A stretch of 64,000 nucleotides of DNA from Paraburkholderia humisilvae (GCF_902859855.1 NZ_CADIKH010000016.1:121226-185225); one strand, 5' to 3'; positions 35,278 to 44,954 are shown, counted from the stretch's first letter. Numbers and translations are program-made. Notes: generated by a model from the letters alone, not told the origin.

Positions 35278-35293
35278 TGCAAGGCATGTGCCA
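35278..35293 (-). promoter_or_regulatory. consensus sigma-54 promoter of the urt operon
   Basis: The minus strand reads TGGCACATGCCTTGCA, an exact match to TGGCAC-N5-TTGCA with GG and GC 10 bp apart. Predicted start near 35266, leader about 115 nt to the urtA ATG (35152). Part of the 472-bp urtA-aminotransferase intergenic region (35153-35624). A single NtrC-like half-site (GGTGCA, 35393-35398) lies ~130 bp upstream of the predicted start; no full dyad was found. Confidence 0.75.
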
Positions 35294-35504
35294 ACGTTGC
35301 AAAGCAGCACTGAATGGATGTGGCGCGCGCTGTGAAGCGGCTGCGCGCGACCCCGCGGGTGGTAACCGGTTATGCGCGATAAGGGCAAAAGCGGTGCATC
35401 GGCGCGCGTCGCGCTTCGTCGCGGTGCGTGCCGCGCCGCAACGGAGCGCCGGGGCGATGGCATAGGGGTTGGGCGCGCCCGATCGGTGCAGCGCCGCTGC
35501 CAGG

Positions 35505-35533
35505 TTGTGCACTGGCGTGCCGCTGCCTACACT
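35505..35533 (+). promoter_or_regulatory. predicted sigma-70 promoter of the aminotransferase gene
   Basis: TTGTGC, 17 bp, TACACT. Reasonable -35 and -10 boxes with ideal spacing, about 90 bp before the ATG at 35625. Read in the opposite direction to the urt sigma-54 promoter in the same gap. Confidence 0.4.
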
Positions 35534-35624
35534 GAAGGACTCAGCCCGAAACACAGGGCTGGCGCTTGGTCGATGCAACCTGATCGAACCATTGACCCAT
35601 AGACAGAAGACGAGGAGACACGAG

Positions 35625-36953
35625 ATGAATGACCGCGCTACCCGCACGCACGACCTGTCCGCGTTCTGGATGCCGTTCACCGCGAACCGCCAGTTCAAGA
35701 GCGCGCCGCGGCTGCTTTCGAAGGCGAAAGGGATGTACTACACGTCGGATGACGGGCGGCGCATTCTCGACGGCACCGCGGGAATGTGGTGCGTGAACGC
35801 GGGCCACTGCCGTGACGAAATCGTCGCCGCGGTGCAGGCGCAGGCGGCCGAGATGGACTTTGCGCCGACCTTTCAGATGGGTCACCCGAAAGCCTTTGAA
35901 GCCGCGACGAAGATCGCGAAACACACGCCCGGCGATCTGAAGCACATTTTCTTTGTGAACTCCGGCTCGGAAGCGGTCGATACCGCGCTGAAGATCGCGC
36001 TCGCGTATCACCGGGCGCGCGGCGAAGGGCAGCGCACGCGCTTTATCAGCCGCGAACGCGCGTATCACGGTGTTGGTTTCGGCGGCACGTCGGTGGGCGG
36101 CATTCCGGCGAACCGCAAAGCGTATTCAGGCGCGATGCTGCCGGCGGTCGATCATTTGCCGCATACGTTGAACATTAAGGAAGCGGCATTCTCGAAAGGG
36201 CAGCCCGCGTGGGGCGCGCATCTGGCCGATGAGCTCGAGCGGCTCGTGACGCTGCACGATGCGTCGACGATCGCCGCGGTGATCGTCGAGCCGGTAGCGG
36301 GGTCCACGGGCGTGCTGATTCCGCCGCAAGGCTATTTGCAGCGGCTGCGCGAGATCTGCGACAAGCACGGCATCCTGCTGATCCTGGATGAAGTGATCAC
36401 CGGTTGGGGACGTTTGGGCGCACCGTTCGCGGCGCAGTTCTTCAATGTGACGCCGGACCTGCTGACGATGGCGAAGGGGACCAACAACGCGGCCGCGCCG
36501 CTGGGCGCGGTGGCCGCGAGCAAGCGGATTCACGATGCGATCATCAATAGCGCGCCGGCGGGTGTCGAGCTCTTTCACGGGCACACGTATTCGGGGCATC
36601 CGATCGCGATGGCCGCGACATGCGCGACGATCGATCTGTATGAGCGTGAGCAGCTGTTCGAGCGGGCGGCGAAGATGGCGCCCGTGTTTGAAGAAGCGAT
36701 TCATGCGTTGCGTGGTACGCGGCATGTGATCGACATCCGTAATATCGGGCTGATGGGCGCCGTTGAGCTTGCGTCGCGCGATGGCGCGCCGGGCACGCGC
36801 GCTTACGATACGTTCGTGCGCTGCTTCCAGAAGGGAGTGCTGGTGCGGGTGGCGGGGGATATTCTCGCGTTTTCGCCGCCGCTCATTATTGAAGCGGAGC
36901 AGATTGCGGAACTCTTCAAGACGGTGGGTGAGGTGTTGAAGGAAGTGGATTGA
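35625..36953 (+). CDS. omega-amino acid:pyruvate aminotransferase (class III)
   Basis: 442 aa PLP enzyme of the class III family, most like beta-alanine:pyruvate transaminases. Markers: FWMPFTANRQFK at the start, PLP phosphate site VNSGSEAVDTALKIA, YHGVGFGGTSVGG, LLILDEVITGWGRLGAP with the PLP Asp, and TMAKGTNNAAAPLGAV with the Schiff-base Lys. It may make or degrade beta-alanine or taurine-like omega-amino acids. GAGGAG lies 6 bp before ATG 35625; the longer frame upstream is unsupported. Divergent from urtA. Confidence 0.88.
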   Translation: MNDRATRTHDLSAFWMPFTANRQFKSAPRLLSKAKGMYYTSDDGRRILDGTAGMWCVNAGHCRDEIVAAVQAQAAEMDFAPTFQMGHPKAFEAATKIAKHTPGDLKHIFFVNSGSEAVDTALKIALAYHRARGEGQRTRFISRERAYHGVGFGGTSVGGIPANRKAYSGAMLPAVDHLPHTLNIKEAAFSKGQPAWGAHLADELERLVTLHDASTIAAVIVEPVAGSTGVLIPPQGYLQRLREICDKHGILLILDEVITGWGRLGAPFAAQFFNVTPDLLTMAKGTNNAAAPLGAVAASKRIHDAIINSAPAGVELFHGHTYSGHPIAMAATCATIDLYEREQLFERAAKMAPVFEEAIHALRGTRHVIDIRNIGLMGAVELASRDGAPGTRAYDTFVRCFQKGVLVRVAGDILAFSPPLIIEAEQIAELFKTVGEVLKEVD

Positions 36954-37524
36954 GTGCGTTAATGAACTGATGTGGCTGGCTTTTCTCTTCCCGCTGTTTC
37001 ATGAGCCGGCGCGGTGAACGCGCTGGATTCGTTGGATATCGAAATTAATTGCGGCCGCCAGGCCGTATCGCTGCCTTTCTGCTAGCTGCCCACTTGTTGC
37101 ATGCGTCGCTTCGCTCGCCGTGCAGAGCGCGCTTTTGCAAATGTATGGTCCTGCCGGATTCTTCATCCGTAATCACACTGCGATGGCATCTGGTTGCGGA
37201 GTGTTCAGAATGAAGCAGGTTTCTTTTCTTGTAATCCGGAGAAGCGTGATTAAGGATGCGTCATGTTTAATTTCCTTATTTTAATTTGATAAACCGGAAA
37301 AGTGAATTATCATGATTGGGGCGAGCATTAGAGAAATGCGTGGCTTGCTAATTAACGTTTCGAATTTTTTAAAACGCTCAACAGCGTTGCTTTTCTTTCG
37401 CTGTTTGATTTGTTGAATTAAAAATCCTCTACTCGATAACGATGGATTTCTGTATTCCAGGATTTCTGCTTGGTTGATTTAATCGGCTACTGTTTGTGTG
37501 CACTGTTTTTCAAGGAGCACCGTG
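36954..37524. other. AT-rich 571-bp region before the first RHS gene
   Basis: No gene recognised. Base composition falls sharply after about 37200, unlike the flanking aminotransferase gene. A short perfect hairpin (AACGCT, CAAC, AGCGTT; 37373-37388) is followed by TGCTTTTCTTT, which could act as a weak terminator or a leader structure for the RHS gene. AAGGAG at 37512-37517 is the ribosome binding site for ATG 37525. Confidence 0.45.
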
Positions 37525-40500
37525 ATGATCTCCCCCGACCACAAGCCGGCTTCCGGCACCCAATCTGCTCCCCGCGCGCCGGAAGGCGAATCCTCGGGGG
37601 CGACTGCGTCGCGATCCGTTGGAGATGGAGCGGACGCCAGCTTTAGCCAGTCGAACGCATTATCCTTCGTCAGCTTTCGTCGTGGTCAGGTAGACCCGCG
37701 GACGGGTAGTTTCAACTATCGGATTCCGATTGCGAAGTTGACGGGCAACCGTATGATGGGCCCGACCATGGAGCTCAATCTTAAATACGACCACTTCATT
37801 AAGCGCGATGAAGGGTTCGGCGAAGGCTGGACTTTCGGATTCTCAAGGGTGATTGATAACAACTCCCAGAAGAAAGTGGTGCTGCGTGACGGTCGAATTA
37901 TCGATCTCACGGCGGATGGAGATGCCTACACTACTCGGACGATTGGAATCAAGGACTTTAAATTCAGCAAGCTTAACTCACCAGCCGGTGCATATCAAAT
38001 CGTGTACAAGGATGGCAGTGCGGAAATGCTCGAAGCTAAGGGCGCGCTGCAGCAATATGTGATTCTGACGAAATTGACCGGTGAAAACGGATTTTCACTG
38101 AATCTCGAATACGACGAGACGTCAAGCATACCGTGGCTGAAGCGCATCTATGACGAGGCAGGAACCGATCTCCTTTCGGTTGAACGAGACTTCAGGTACG
38201 ACGATACCGGCTACCTGGTCGGAACAGTCACTGTTAATTTTTATCCGGGCAGTGAAAGTGCAGCCAGTTCGATGAAGCTCACGTGCCAAAGCGACGCTGT
38301 GACGCAAACAGCCACAATGCGATCGTGCGCGATGCAGTTCGATACCCCGTTGGCCGTGGTCAAGCTGTCGTACGCAGTCGTCAATGGTTTTTGCCTGATC
38401 ACGCAGGCCGAAAGCAATTTCACGGGTTTGGCGACGGAGACTGTCGAATACAACGCTAATCTGACGGCACCTCCGGGAGCACCGTGGGAGTCGCTGCCTG
38501 CGGTCTCGTCCCATTTGCTATCGATGCCGTCCTCAGGAACAGGAAACACCAAACAGGAAAAGCACACGTACACCTATGGCGGGGGGGCGGATACTGATAA
38601 CTTTCTTGGCTTCAACGGGGTGACTTCTTGGGACAACAACGCGGTTGATAACATCTATTCATGTCCCTCTGATTACGACTACACGTCGACGGATAAACTG
38701 GCGCTTGATGGCGTGGAGATTCATTCGACGATCCGTGTTTACGACAAGTTTCATCGGGCAAAAACCGAAACCGTCGAACTGCCGACGTACACCAAGCCCG
38801 AGACAAGCCTGCAGTTCGATCGAAAAGTCAAATCGACGTATACATATCCGGGAGATACAACCACTGCATATGCTTCTTTGCCGGCGCAGTACAAGCTTCC
38901 AACTCAGGTCGATACCACTTACACAGATGAAATCAAAGACGCGGGAATCAAGGCGGAGCGTACGACGACACAAACGGCTTCGTTCGATGAATTCGGAAAT
39001 GTGCTTAGTCAAGGGCTGAGCGGAGGAATGACAAGCGATTTTACGTACTATCCGGCGGAGGGGACCAAAGATCAGTGTCCGGCAGAGAAGAACGGCTTCG
39101 TTCGTTATGTTAATACCATGACAAAGCACAAATCCGGTGTTTCGACAGATCTGATCAAGACGACCTGTACCTACAAGTCGACGCGTGTAAAGGATGATTG
39201 CGACTACGTAGTATTGATGAAGGAGGAGGAGAAAAGGACGCGGTCTTCCAAAGAGCTCAAGGAGTTCCGGATTATAGACTATACGTATTATTCATGGGAT
39301 GACGAATCCACTGCTGCCAATAAGGGAAGGTTAAAGTATCAGGAAACGAGGATAAGCAATCCCGCTGGAATACGTACGACTTACAAATATGAATTTTCTG
39401 CGGACAACACCAGATTCACTATAACGAGTGATCAGACAGGGGTGACCGAAACCGATGCATTCAGCGAGCAAAAACAGGTCAGCGCACTCACTGGCTGGCT
39501 GCTCAAGCTGGTCGACAATGTCGGTATCTCCACAACCTCCAGCTACGACAAGTTCGGGAGAATGATCTCCCTGACGCGGGCAGCGGGGAGTGCCATGGAG
39601 AGCGTCACGACATATAGCTATTCCGTCGATGATTCGGGCGTGCAGACCAGGACGAAACAGATACCGACTATGTCGGCGGTCGTCGAAACATTCGATGCAC
39701 TTGGCAATGTCGTCAGTGAGGTGACCGCGGGAAGAACAACGCGAAAAGCGGAATACAACACGCGCGGTCTGCTGGTAACAGAGATCCTTCATGACGAGAG
39801 CGTGCCAATGATCGAGGATAATGTCGAGATCGACAAATCGCTTGATATCACCAGCCTGTACGAATACGACGCGTTTGACAATCTGACCAAAGTGACCTAT
39901 CAGAATGGGAGCATTTTCAATCGTCGTTTCGAGATAGGCACCGCCAAACTGAAGGAATATTGGACGGGCAAGGACATGGGTGAGGAGGTTCATTTCGACT
40001 GCACGGAGACACTTTACGATCTCAACAATATGCTGCCGATGAGTGTTTCTGAATGTCATATTGATGGCGAAACGTTCACTTCCAAGACGAGTTACGCCTA
40101 TGACGTATTCTTTCGTTTAAATGAACTGAAAGTGATCGGCCCGGATGATCATGTATATAAACATCATAAATACGCGTATGACTTCTGCGATCGGATTTTC
40201 CAGCGCGAGGAGTACGAAGAAGGTGAATTAGAACGACGTGTCACAAGCGTGTCGTACTGGAAGTACGGGAGCGAAACCAAGCTGACGTCCCTGTCGGTCA
40301 ATAAGGTGCTTGTAGCAAAGCGCACTTACGATGGATTGGGGCGCCTCGTTACGATCCAGCGCAATCCTGACGCTTCTCCACCCGCTAACGCATGGAACAC
40401 CCTATGCGTGTATGACGCCGGCAGGACTACCCCGAACACGATCTCTTCCCCACGTAACCTGTCGTGTGCCTACACGTACTTTGACGAGTTGGGTGGTCTT

Positions 40501-42870
40501 GTGAAGTCAATCACGCCGGAACAAGGGGCGAGCTTCAACTATCTTTACGATATCAGCAAGTTGAAGTTGTTTTCGGAAACCATTACTTCGACAGCTGGAT
40601 CGCAGACCCGCTATTGCGGTTACGACGCCAATGGATTGCTGATTAGCGAATTGACCCAAACGCAACTCAACAGTGAAATACCGGGAAAATATCAAAGTAC
40701 CTTCGAGCGCACGGAGTCCGGTAGGATCAAATCAATCAGCACTATCGCGCAGGACAATCCAACGTCCAGGATCGGATATTTTTACGACTCGTCGGGCCGT
40801 ATATCGAGGGTGTCTTTCAGCCGATCGGTGTCAGCCGAGTACAACGTACATCTCCAGGTGGACCTGACTTATTATTTCGGCGACTTGCCAGCAGAGGCCG
40901 TCTATTCTTTTAAAAAAAGCGACGCCAGTGATGTCAAATTTTCGTTACGTTTCGGCTACGACGAAAGGTTGCGTTTGCGCAGTAAACAATATTGTATCTT
41001 GACCGGCGACCCGCCACAATATACTGATATTGCGACCGACGACGTTGAATATGATTGCCTCGGTCAAATAATCAGTCAATATATCGAAGCTGGTGTTGAA
41101 AAGAAAAATGTCACTGAAATGTCGTATGGGTTTGATTACCTCGGGCGTCTGATTTCCGCGAAGGCCAATGTGGATAATACGACGATTTATCCGGTTGACT
41201 TGAACGGCAATCCAGTCAAGGAGTTTTACTATATATATGATGAATATGACAATATCACCTCAGTCGGCATGACTGATCTGATCTCCGGTGATACTGAAAT
41301 GGTTACATTTTCATACGCAGGAAAAAACAAGTTTGAGCTCACTCAAATTTCTCAATTCGATTCGTCCGGAACCAAAATCAGGGACATTGATGTAAGTCAC
41401 GACGAATCAGGTAACCTGACCGGGTATACGTGGTCTGACGGCAGCGTGTCAGCGCGAACTTTCCGTTATGACTGGCTCGAGAAGCTCAGTGAAATCGAGC
41501 TCGGCGGCGTGGGCACAACGACGATAGGCCGTAACAGTCAAGACAGGCTCCTGGGGGAAAGGGATGAGCAAACGGTCGACGGCGTAGTGCAACAAGGGCA
41601 AGCGACGGCCTACGGTTATTGCGGCGCCGGGTTCTCCGCCTTATGGCGCAGACTTGCGCCGTCGGACACGGAAGTGGTGGTCGCGTCTTATTTGCGAGCG
41701 GCGACCGCGGTGGACGCCATCAGTGTCGGCAAGGTCAGTAGCGGGATTTTCACACCTACTACCCGCATGTTCCAGCTTAGCGATGTGTCTGGTAGCGTCT
41801 ATGCGCAGGTCGACCCCGACGCGGATGGTATTCCCGACGTGCAGCAGCTCGTGTACCACCCTTATGGCCAAGTGCAAGACCCGCAGGGGCCATCGGAGTA
41901 TGATCCAGTTCGGTTTAAAGGTGTCCGCTTCGATCAATTGACAGCGCTCTATCATCTTGCCGAAGGTAACCGCGCATACGATCCGGCGATGATGCGCTTC
42001 CTGCAATACGATGTTCAGAGTCCTTTTGGTGAGGGCGGAATTAATCCGTACGCTTACTGCATGGGAGATCCCGTCACGTACGCGGATCTGACTGGCGAAA
42101 GCAGGACGCTTTCCATTGTGCTGGGTGCGGCGGCAGTTGCCGTGTCATTTGTCGGGCTCCTTGGCGCAATGGGCGGCTTGCTTGCGGCTGCAGCCGCCGC
42201 GAAGGGCATGACGGCCAGTGCTGCGATCACGGGTGCATTGGGTGTGGTCTCGAATGTGACAGGAGTCGTTTCGGGCGCCACCGGCATCGCGTCGGCAGTA
42301 CACGAAGGTGAATTGTCGGAACAGTTAGGCACGGCCAGCTACGTCTTGGGCGTGGCAAGCCTGGTAACGGCATGGTTGCCCATCGGCGTAAGTGCCTTTC
42401 GATTCGCTCAGAAGCTTCAGGCTGCGGAAGCACTTGCCGTGAATGCGAGCGTGGGTGCGGCCAGTGCGTCGGTAGCCAGCAGGGCTATCTCGGCCGCACT
42501 GCGGGTCGCCGGCGGGCAGGAGTTCACCCAGCAGGCGAATTTATCGTTCTTGCTCGCTAGAACGATAGCTCATCGGGCGCTAAGATCTTCCGCCTTTCAG
42601 GGAGCGATGGAGGCGACGCGCTACTACTATCTTCTTGACGGCAGTGGTCCGTTGGCGCTCCTTGCATCGTCGGCAGCCGGTCAAGGCGTGAATCTGAACG
42701 CAAAAGAACTCGTCGCACTGCTCGGACGTCCCGACTCCGCGATCCCATGCGGACAATTGTTGTGCGATATGCCCGGCAGTCCGTTCCCAGGGGTCGACGC
42801 GGAACAGTTCGGCGTTCCCTGGTTTCCGAAACTGATGAGCTCTTCGCCGCGCGTCCGGGCTCTGGCGTAG
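37525..42870 (+). CDS. RHS-repeat protein, orphan, with shared TM module and divergent tip (RHS1)
   Basis: 1781 aa. N-terminus is polar, then a conserved start domain (NALSFVSFRRGQVDPRTGSF, YRIPIAKLTGN). Residues ~250-1440 hold many YD/RHS repeats of the Tyr-Asp-x-x-Gly-Arg type that build a closed beta shell. The RHS core ends near residue 1523 (RFLQYDVQSPFGEGGINPYA then GDPVTYADLTG). A ~100-residue Ala/Gly-rich hydrophobic module follows (1525-1625), then a ~155-residue tip ending PWFPKLM. No signal peptide, PAAR, VgrG or SpvB domain. In other RHS proteins the tip is a toxin stored in the shell. The tip resembles that of RHS2 but lacks its Cys (Ser1715 there). No gene follows on the same strand. 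Lower G+C than neighbours. Confidence 0.88.
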   Translation: MISPDHKPASGTQSAPRAPEGESSGATASRSVGDGADASFSQSNALSFVSFRRGQVDPRTGSFNYRIPIAKLTGNRMMGPTMELNLKYDHFIKRDEGFGEGWTFGFSRVIDNNSQKKVVLRDGRIIDLTADGDAYTTRTIGIKDFKFSKLNSPAGAYQIVYKDGSAEMLEAKGALQQYVILTKLTGENGFSLNLEYDETSSIPWLKRIYDEAGTDLLSVERDFRYDDTGYLVGTVTVNFYPGSESAASSMKLTCQSDAVTQTATMRSCAMQFDTPLAVVKLSYAVVNGFCLITQAESNFTGLATETVEYNANLTAPPGAPWESLPAVSSHLLSMPSSGTGNTKQEKHTYTYGGGADTDNFLGFNGVTSWDNNAVDNIYSCPSDYDYTSTDKLALDGVEIHSTIRVYDKFHRAKTETVELPTYTKPETSLQFDRKVKSTYTYPGDTTTAYASLPAQYKLPTQVDTTYTDEIKDAGIKAERTTTQTASFDEFGNVLSQGLSGGMTSDFTYYPAEGTKDQCPAEKNGFVRYVNTMTKHKSGVSTDLIKTTCTYKSTRVKDDCDYVVLMKEEEKRTRSSKELKEFRIIDYTYYSWDDESTAANKGRLKYQETRISNPAGIRTTYKYEFSADNTRFTITSDQTGVTETDAFSEQKQVSALTGWLLKLVDNVGISTTSSYDKFGRMISLTRAAGSAMESVTTYSYSVDDSGVQTRTKQIPTMSAVVETFDALGNVVSEVTAGRTTRKAEYNTRGLLVTEILHDESVPMIEDNVEIDKSLDITSLYEYDAFDNLTKVTYQNGSIFNRRFEIGTAKLKEYWTGKDMGEEVHFDCTETLYDLNNMLPMSVSECHIDGETFTSKTSYAYDVFFRLNELKVIGPDDHVYKHHKYAYDFCDRIFQREEYEEGELERRVTSVSYWKYGSETKLTSLSVNKVLVAKRTYDGLGRLVTIQRNPDASPPANAWNTLCVYDAGRTTPNTISSPRNLSCAYTYFDELGGLVKSITPEQGASFNYLYDISKLKLFSETITSTAGSQTRYCGYDANGLLISELTQTQLNSEIPGKYQSTFERTESGRIKSISTIAQDNPTSRIGYFYDSSGRISRVSFSRSVSAEYNVHLQVDLTYYFGDLPAEAVYSFKKSDASDVKFSLRFGYDERLRLRSKQYCILTGDPPQYTDIATDDVEYDCLGQIISQYIEAGVEKKNVTEMSYGFDYLGRLISAKANVDNTTIYPVDLNGNPVKEFYYIYDEYDNITSVGMTDLISGDTEMVTFSYAGKNKFELTQISQFDSSGTKIRDIDVSHDESGNLTGYTWSDGSVSARTFRYDWLEKLSEIELGGVGTTTIGRNSQDRLLGERDEQTVDGVVQQGQATAYGYCGAGFSALWRRLAPSDTEVVVASYLRAATAVDAISVGKVSSGIFTPTTRMFQLSDVSGSVYAQVDPDADGIPDVQQLVYHPYGQVQDPQGPSEYDPVRFKGVRFDQLTALYHLAEGNRAYDPAMMRFLQYDVQSPFGEGGINPYAYCMGDPVTYADLTGESRTLSIVLGAAAVAVSFVGLLGAMGGLLAAAAAAKGMTASAAITGALGVVSNVTGVVSGATGIASAVHEGELSEQLGTASYVLGVASLVTAWLPIGVSAFRFAQKLQAAEALAVNASVGAASASVASRAISAALRVAGGQEFTQQANLSFLLARTIAHRALRSSAFQGAMEATRYYYLLDGSGPLALLASSAAGQGVNLNAKELVALLGRPDSAIPCGQLLCDMPGSPFPGVDAEQFGVPWFPKLMSSSPRVRALA

Positions 42871-42880
42871 CTGAGGGTCG

Positions 42881-44476
42881 TCACCTTGTATAGGTGAGCG
42901 TCTGGAACGCAATGAACGGACCGGCCTTCAGGCCGGTCTCCGTGGCCGCCTGCGCGCCGCTCAGCACGGTATAGACGCTGCGTCCGAAATAGAACGGCAA
43001 ACCCCAAACGAACATATTCGACGACAGCGATAGCGCGCCCAGGTTGTCGTGCGCTGCGTAACCGATTGTGAACAGTCGATCTGCATTCGCGATCGAGAAT
43101 GGCACGGCCGCTTGCAGGCCGATCGTCGACATCATCGTGGCGGCGAGGCTCAGGGTGTTCTGCGGCGCGTACCAGTCGTTCACGCCGGTCGGAATCGACG
43201 TATCGCGGAACAGCAAGCCGTTCGTGCCGCTGTCGACGATGCCGGTCACGGACCGGTTCGCGTACAGCGTCGTCAGCGTGCCTTGATCGGTGACGGCGAG
43301 AATCTTTGCGTTCGCGGTTAATGCGTTATTCGATCGTGTGCCCACGCCAAAAATCAGTTCGCCCGTCACGCTTGCCTGGCCATCGGCCGGCAGTGCCGGC
43401 AGGCGGATGATCGTGCCATTGTTGTCCGTCGCAAAACCGGCGACCGGGTTGATCGTTTGCCGCTCGAGCGGCACGCGCGCGGCGCTGCATGACGTTGCGC
43501 TTGCGCAATAGTAGTAAGTGGCGGCAAGCGGCGTCTGCGCGGCCTGCGGAAAGTCCCGTGCGCGATGGCCGATGCCGACGACGCCTTTCGCGCCGAGCGC
43601 GTTCACGGTGCCGAGGTCGGCGACGCCGCGTGATTCACAATCGGCGGGCGTCGATGGGTATGCGGCATCGCTGGCGATCTGCACGGGAATGTCGCGCGCG
43701 GTCATGCCACCGATCGTCACATCCGCGCGGCGCAGCGAGCCCCACAGATATCCGGAGCCGAACAGCGCGCACTGAGCGAGCGGCGCCGCGCCGCTCGGGT
43801 CATTCGATGCGCCGGTTTGCTGCGGCAGGCGTGCGGTCAGCGACGAGCCGAGCGCATTGGCCAGCACGCGCACGCCGATCGATCCGGTATCGAGCAGCAT
43901 GTGGTCGACGGTCACACACGCGGAGTCGCTTTGCGCGTTGGGCGCGCAGAGCTTGACCGTGACGTAGGGCTGGTTCACGGTGACGCCGAGCGCGTTGTCG
44001 ATGACGATCGATGCGACGTTCGGGGCAGAGGCGGGTGGAGTGTCGGGGGGGCTGCCGCCGCTTGATGGGTTGTCGGTGGCGGACGATGAATCGGTTCCCG
44101 ACGAGCCGCTCCCCGAAGTGCCACTACCCGAAGAGCCGCTACCCGAAGAGCCACTACCCGACGAGCCACTACCCGACGAGCCACTACCCGAAGAGCCACT
44201 GCCCGAAGCCCCTTTTCCCGACGTACCGCTTCCCGCCGAACCGTTCTGCGTCGCACCTGTGCCGCCTGGCGCCGCATTCGACTTCCCGCCGCCGGCTGTA
44301 TTGTTCGCAGTCGTGTTCTGTGCCGGCTCGACCGGCTTGCCCACCCACGACTGCGACCCGGACCCGTCGCTTCCGTCTCCGCCACATGCCGCAAGCACAG
44401 CAGCCGCAAAGGCCGCCGCGTACAGCGTCTTGCTGAACCGTTTTGTCTTCACGCGTTTCCTTGTCTCGAACATCAT
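42881..44476 (-). CDS. DUF3443 lipoprotein with pepsin-like Asp motifs
   Basis: 531 aa. Lipoprotein signal (LYAAAFAAAVLAAC, Cys31), then a Gly/Ser linker (residues ~35-150) built from a 5-residue Ser-Gly repeat, then a ~380-residue globular domain of the DUF3443 type known from Burkholderiaceae. Within it D196-T-G-S and D415-S-G-T lie 219 residues apart, each followed by a hydrophobic strand, and the end has WGLPFYFGRSVYTVL, as in pepsin-fold aspartic peptidases. DUF3443 has no assigned activity that I know; the peptidase idea is mine. It is immediately downstream of the DUF2844 gene (10 bp), and converges with RHS1 (stop-to-stop 10 bp). Confidence 0.8.
   Translation of the reverse strand: MMFETRKRVKTKRFSKTLYAAAFAAAVLAACGGDGSDGSGSQSWVGKPVEPAQNTTANNTAGGGKSNAAPGGTGATQNGSAGSGTSGKGASGSGSSGSGSSGSGSSGSGSSGSGSSGSGTSGSGSSGTDSSSATDNPSSGGSPPDTPPASAPNVASIVIDNALGVTVNQPYVTVKLCAPNAQSDSACVTVDHMLLDTGSIGVRVLANALGSSLTARLPQQTGASNDPSGAAPLAQCALFGSGYLWGSLRRADVTIGGMTARDIPVQIASDAAYPSTPADCESRGVADLGTVNALGAKGVVGIGHRARDFPQAAQTPLAATYYYCASATSCSAARVPLERQTINPVAGFATDNNGTIIRLPALPADGQASVTGELIFGVGTRSNNALTANAKILAVTDQGTLTTLYANRSVTGIVDSGTNGLLFRDTSIPTGVNDWYAPQNTLSLAATMMSTIGLQAAVPFSIANADRLFTIGYAAHDNLGALSLSSNMFVWGLPFYFGRSVYTVLSGAQAATETGLKAGPFIAFQTLTYTR
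44097..44231 (-). repeat. 15-bp tandem repeat, nine units, in the DUF3443 gene
   Basis: Nine consecutive imperfect copies of a 15-bp unit (plus-strand form CCCGAMGAGCCRCTA) encode the Ser-Gly linker of the lipoprotein. Unit length is a multiple of three, so copy-number change alters linker length without a frameshift. Confidence 0.85.
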
Positions 44477-44486
44477 CGCCCCTCAA

Positions 44487-44954
44487 TCAATCCAGTTCGC
44501 CGAGATCGACCTGCGCCGGCACGAGCCGCGGCACCCAGGCCTTGCCGATGAACCAGCCTTGATGACCGATCGACTCGATCTGCAAAGCGCCGCTGCGCTC
44601 GACGAGCGGACCCGTGCCGCGCTCGCCGCGACGCGCCGCCGACGCGAAGTTCGGGAAGTAGCTGCCGAGCAGCGCGGCCATGTCGGGGCGCACCGGGCCA
44701 CTCCACGTGACCGCGAAGACGATGCCATCGCGCGACGTATACTCGTGCACCGTGACGCCGTCGCTGCTGCTCGTGCTTTGCACGGCGTACAGCGGACTTG
44801 AAAGGGTCGTCTGCGCCGCGCCGCGCAGAACCGGGCGATCGGTTGCGTTCGAAGTAATGGTTGATGGCTTGGCGCCAAGTGTCGCGTGCGACACGCAGGG
44901 AAAGAGCAGCAACGCGGTGATCGCACAGGCTGCGGTCGATTGACGTCGGGTCAC
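44487..44954 (-). CDS. DUF2844 secreted protein
   Basis: 155 aa with a cleavable signal peptide (ITALLLFPCVSHA). The mature part has VTVHEYTSRDGIVFAVTWSG and PDMAALLGSYFPNF, the DUF2844 core. Function unknown. It precedes the DUF3443 gene by 10 bp on the same strand, a pairing conserved in Burkholderiaceae, so the two probably act together in the envelope or outside the cell. Confidence 0.82.
   Translation of the reverse strand: MTRRQSTAACAITALLLFPCVSHATLGAKPSTITSNATDRPVLRGAAQTTLSSPLYAVQSTSSSDGVTVHEYTSRDGIVFAVTWSGPVRPDMAALLGSYFPNFASAARRGERGTGPLVERSGALQIESIGHQGWFIGKAWVPRLVPAQVDLGELD

Noticed and set aside
35461..35480. TGGCATAGGGGTTGG considered as a sigma-54 promoter for the aminotransferase gene
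   Set aside because: The invariant GC at -12 is replaced by GG; a better sigma-70 pair lies downstream at 35505-35533.
42881..42897. TCACCT-TGTAT-AGGTGA repeat between RHS1 and the DUF3443 gene, considered as a terminator
   Set aside because: It lies within the last codons of the DUF3443 gene, has only 6 bp in the stem and no T-run.
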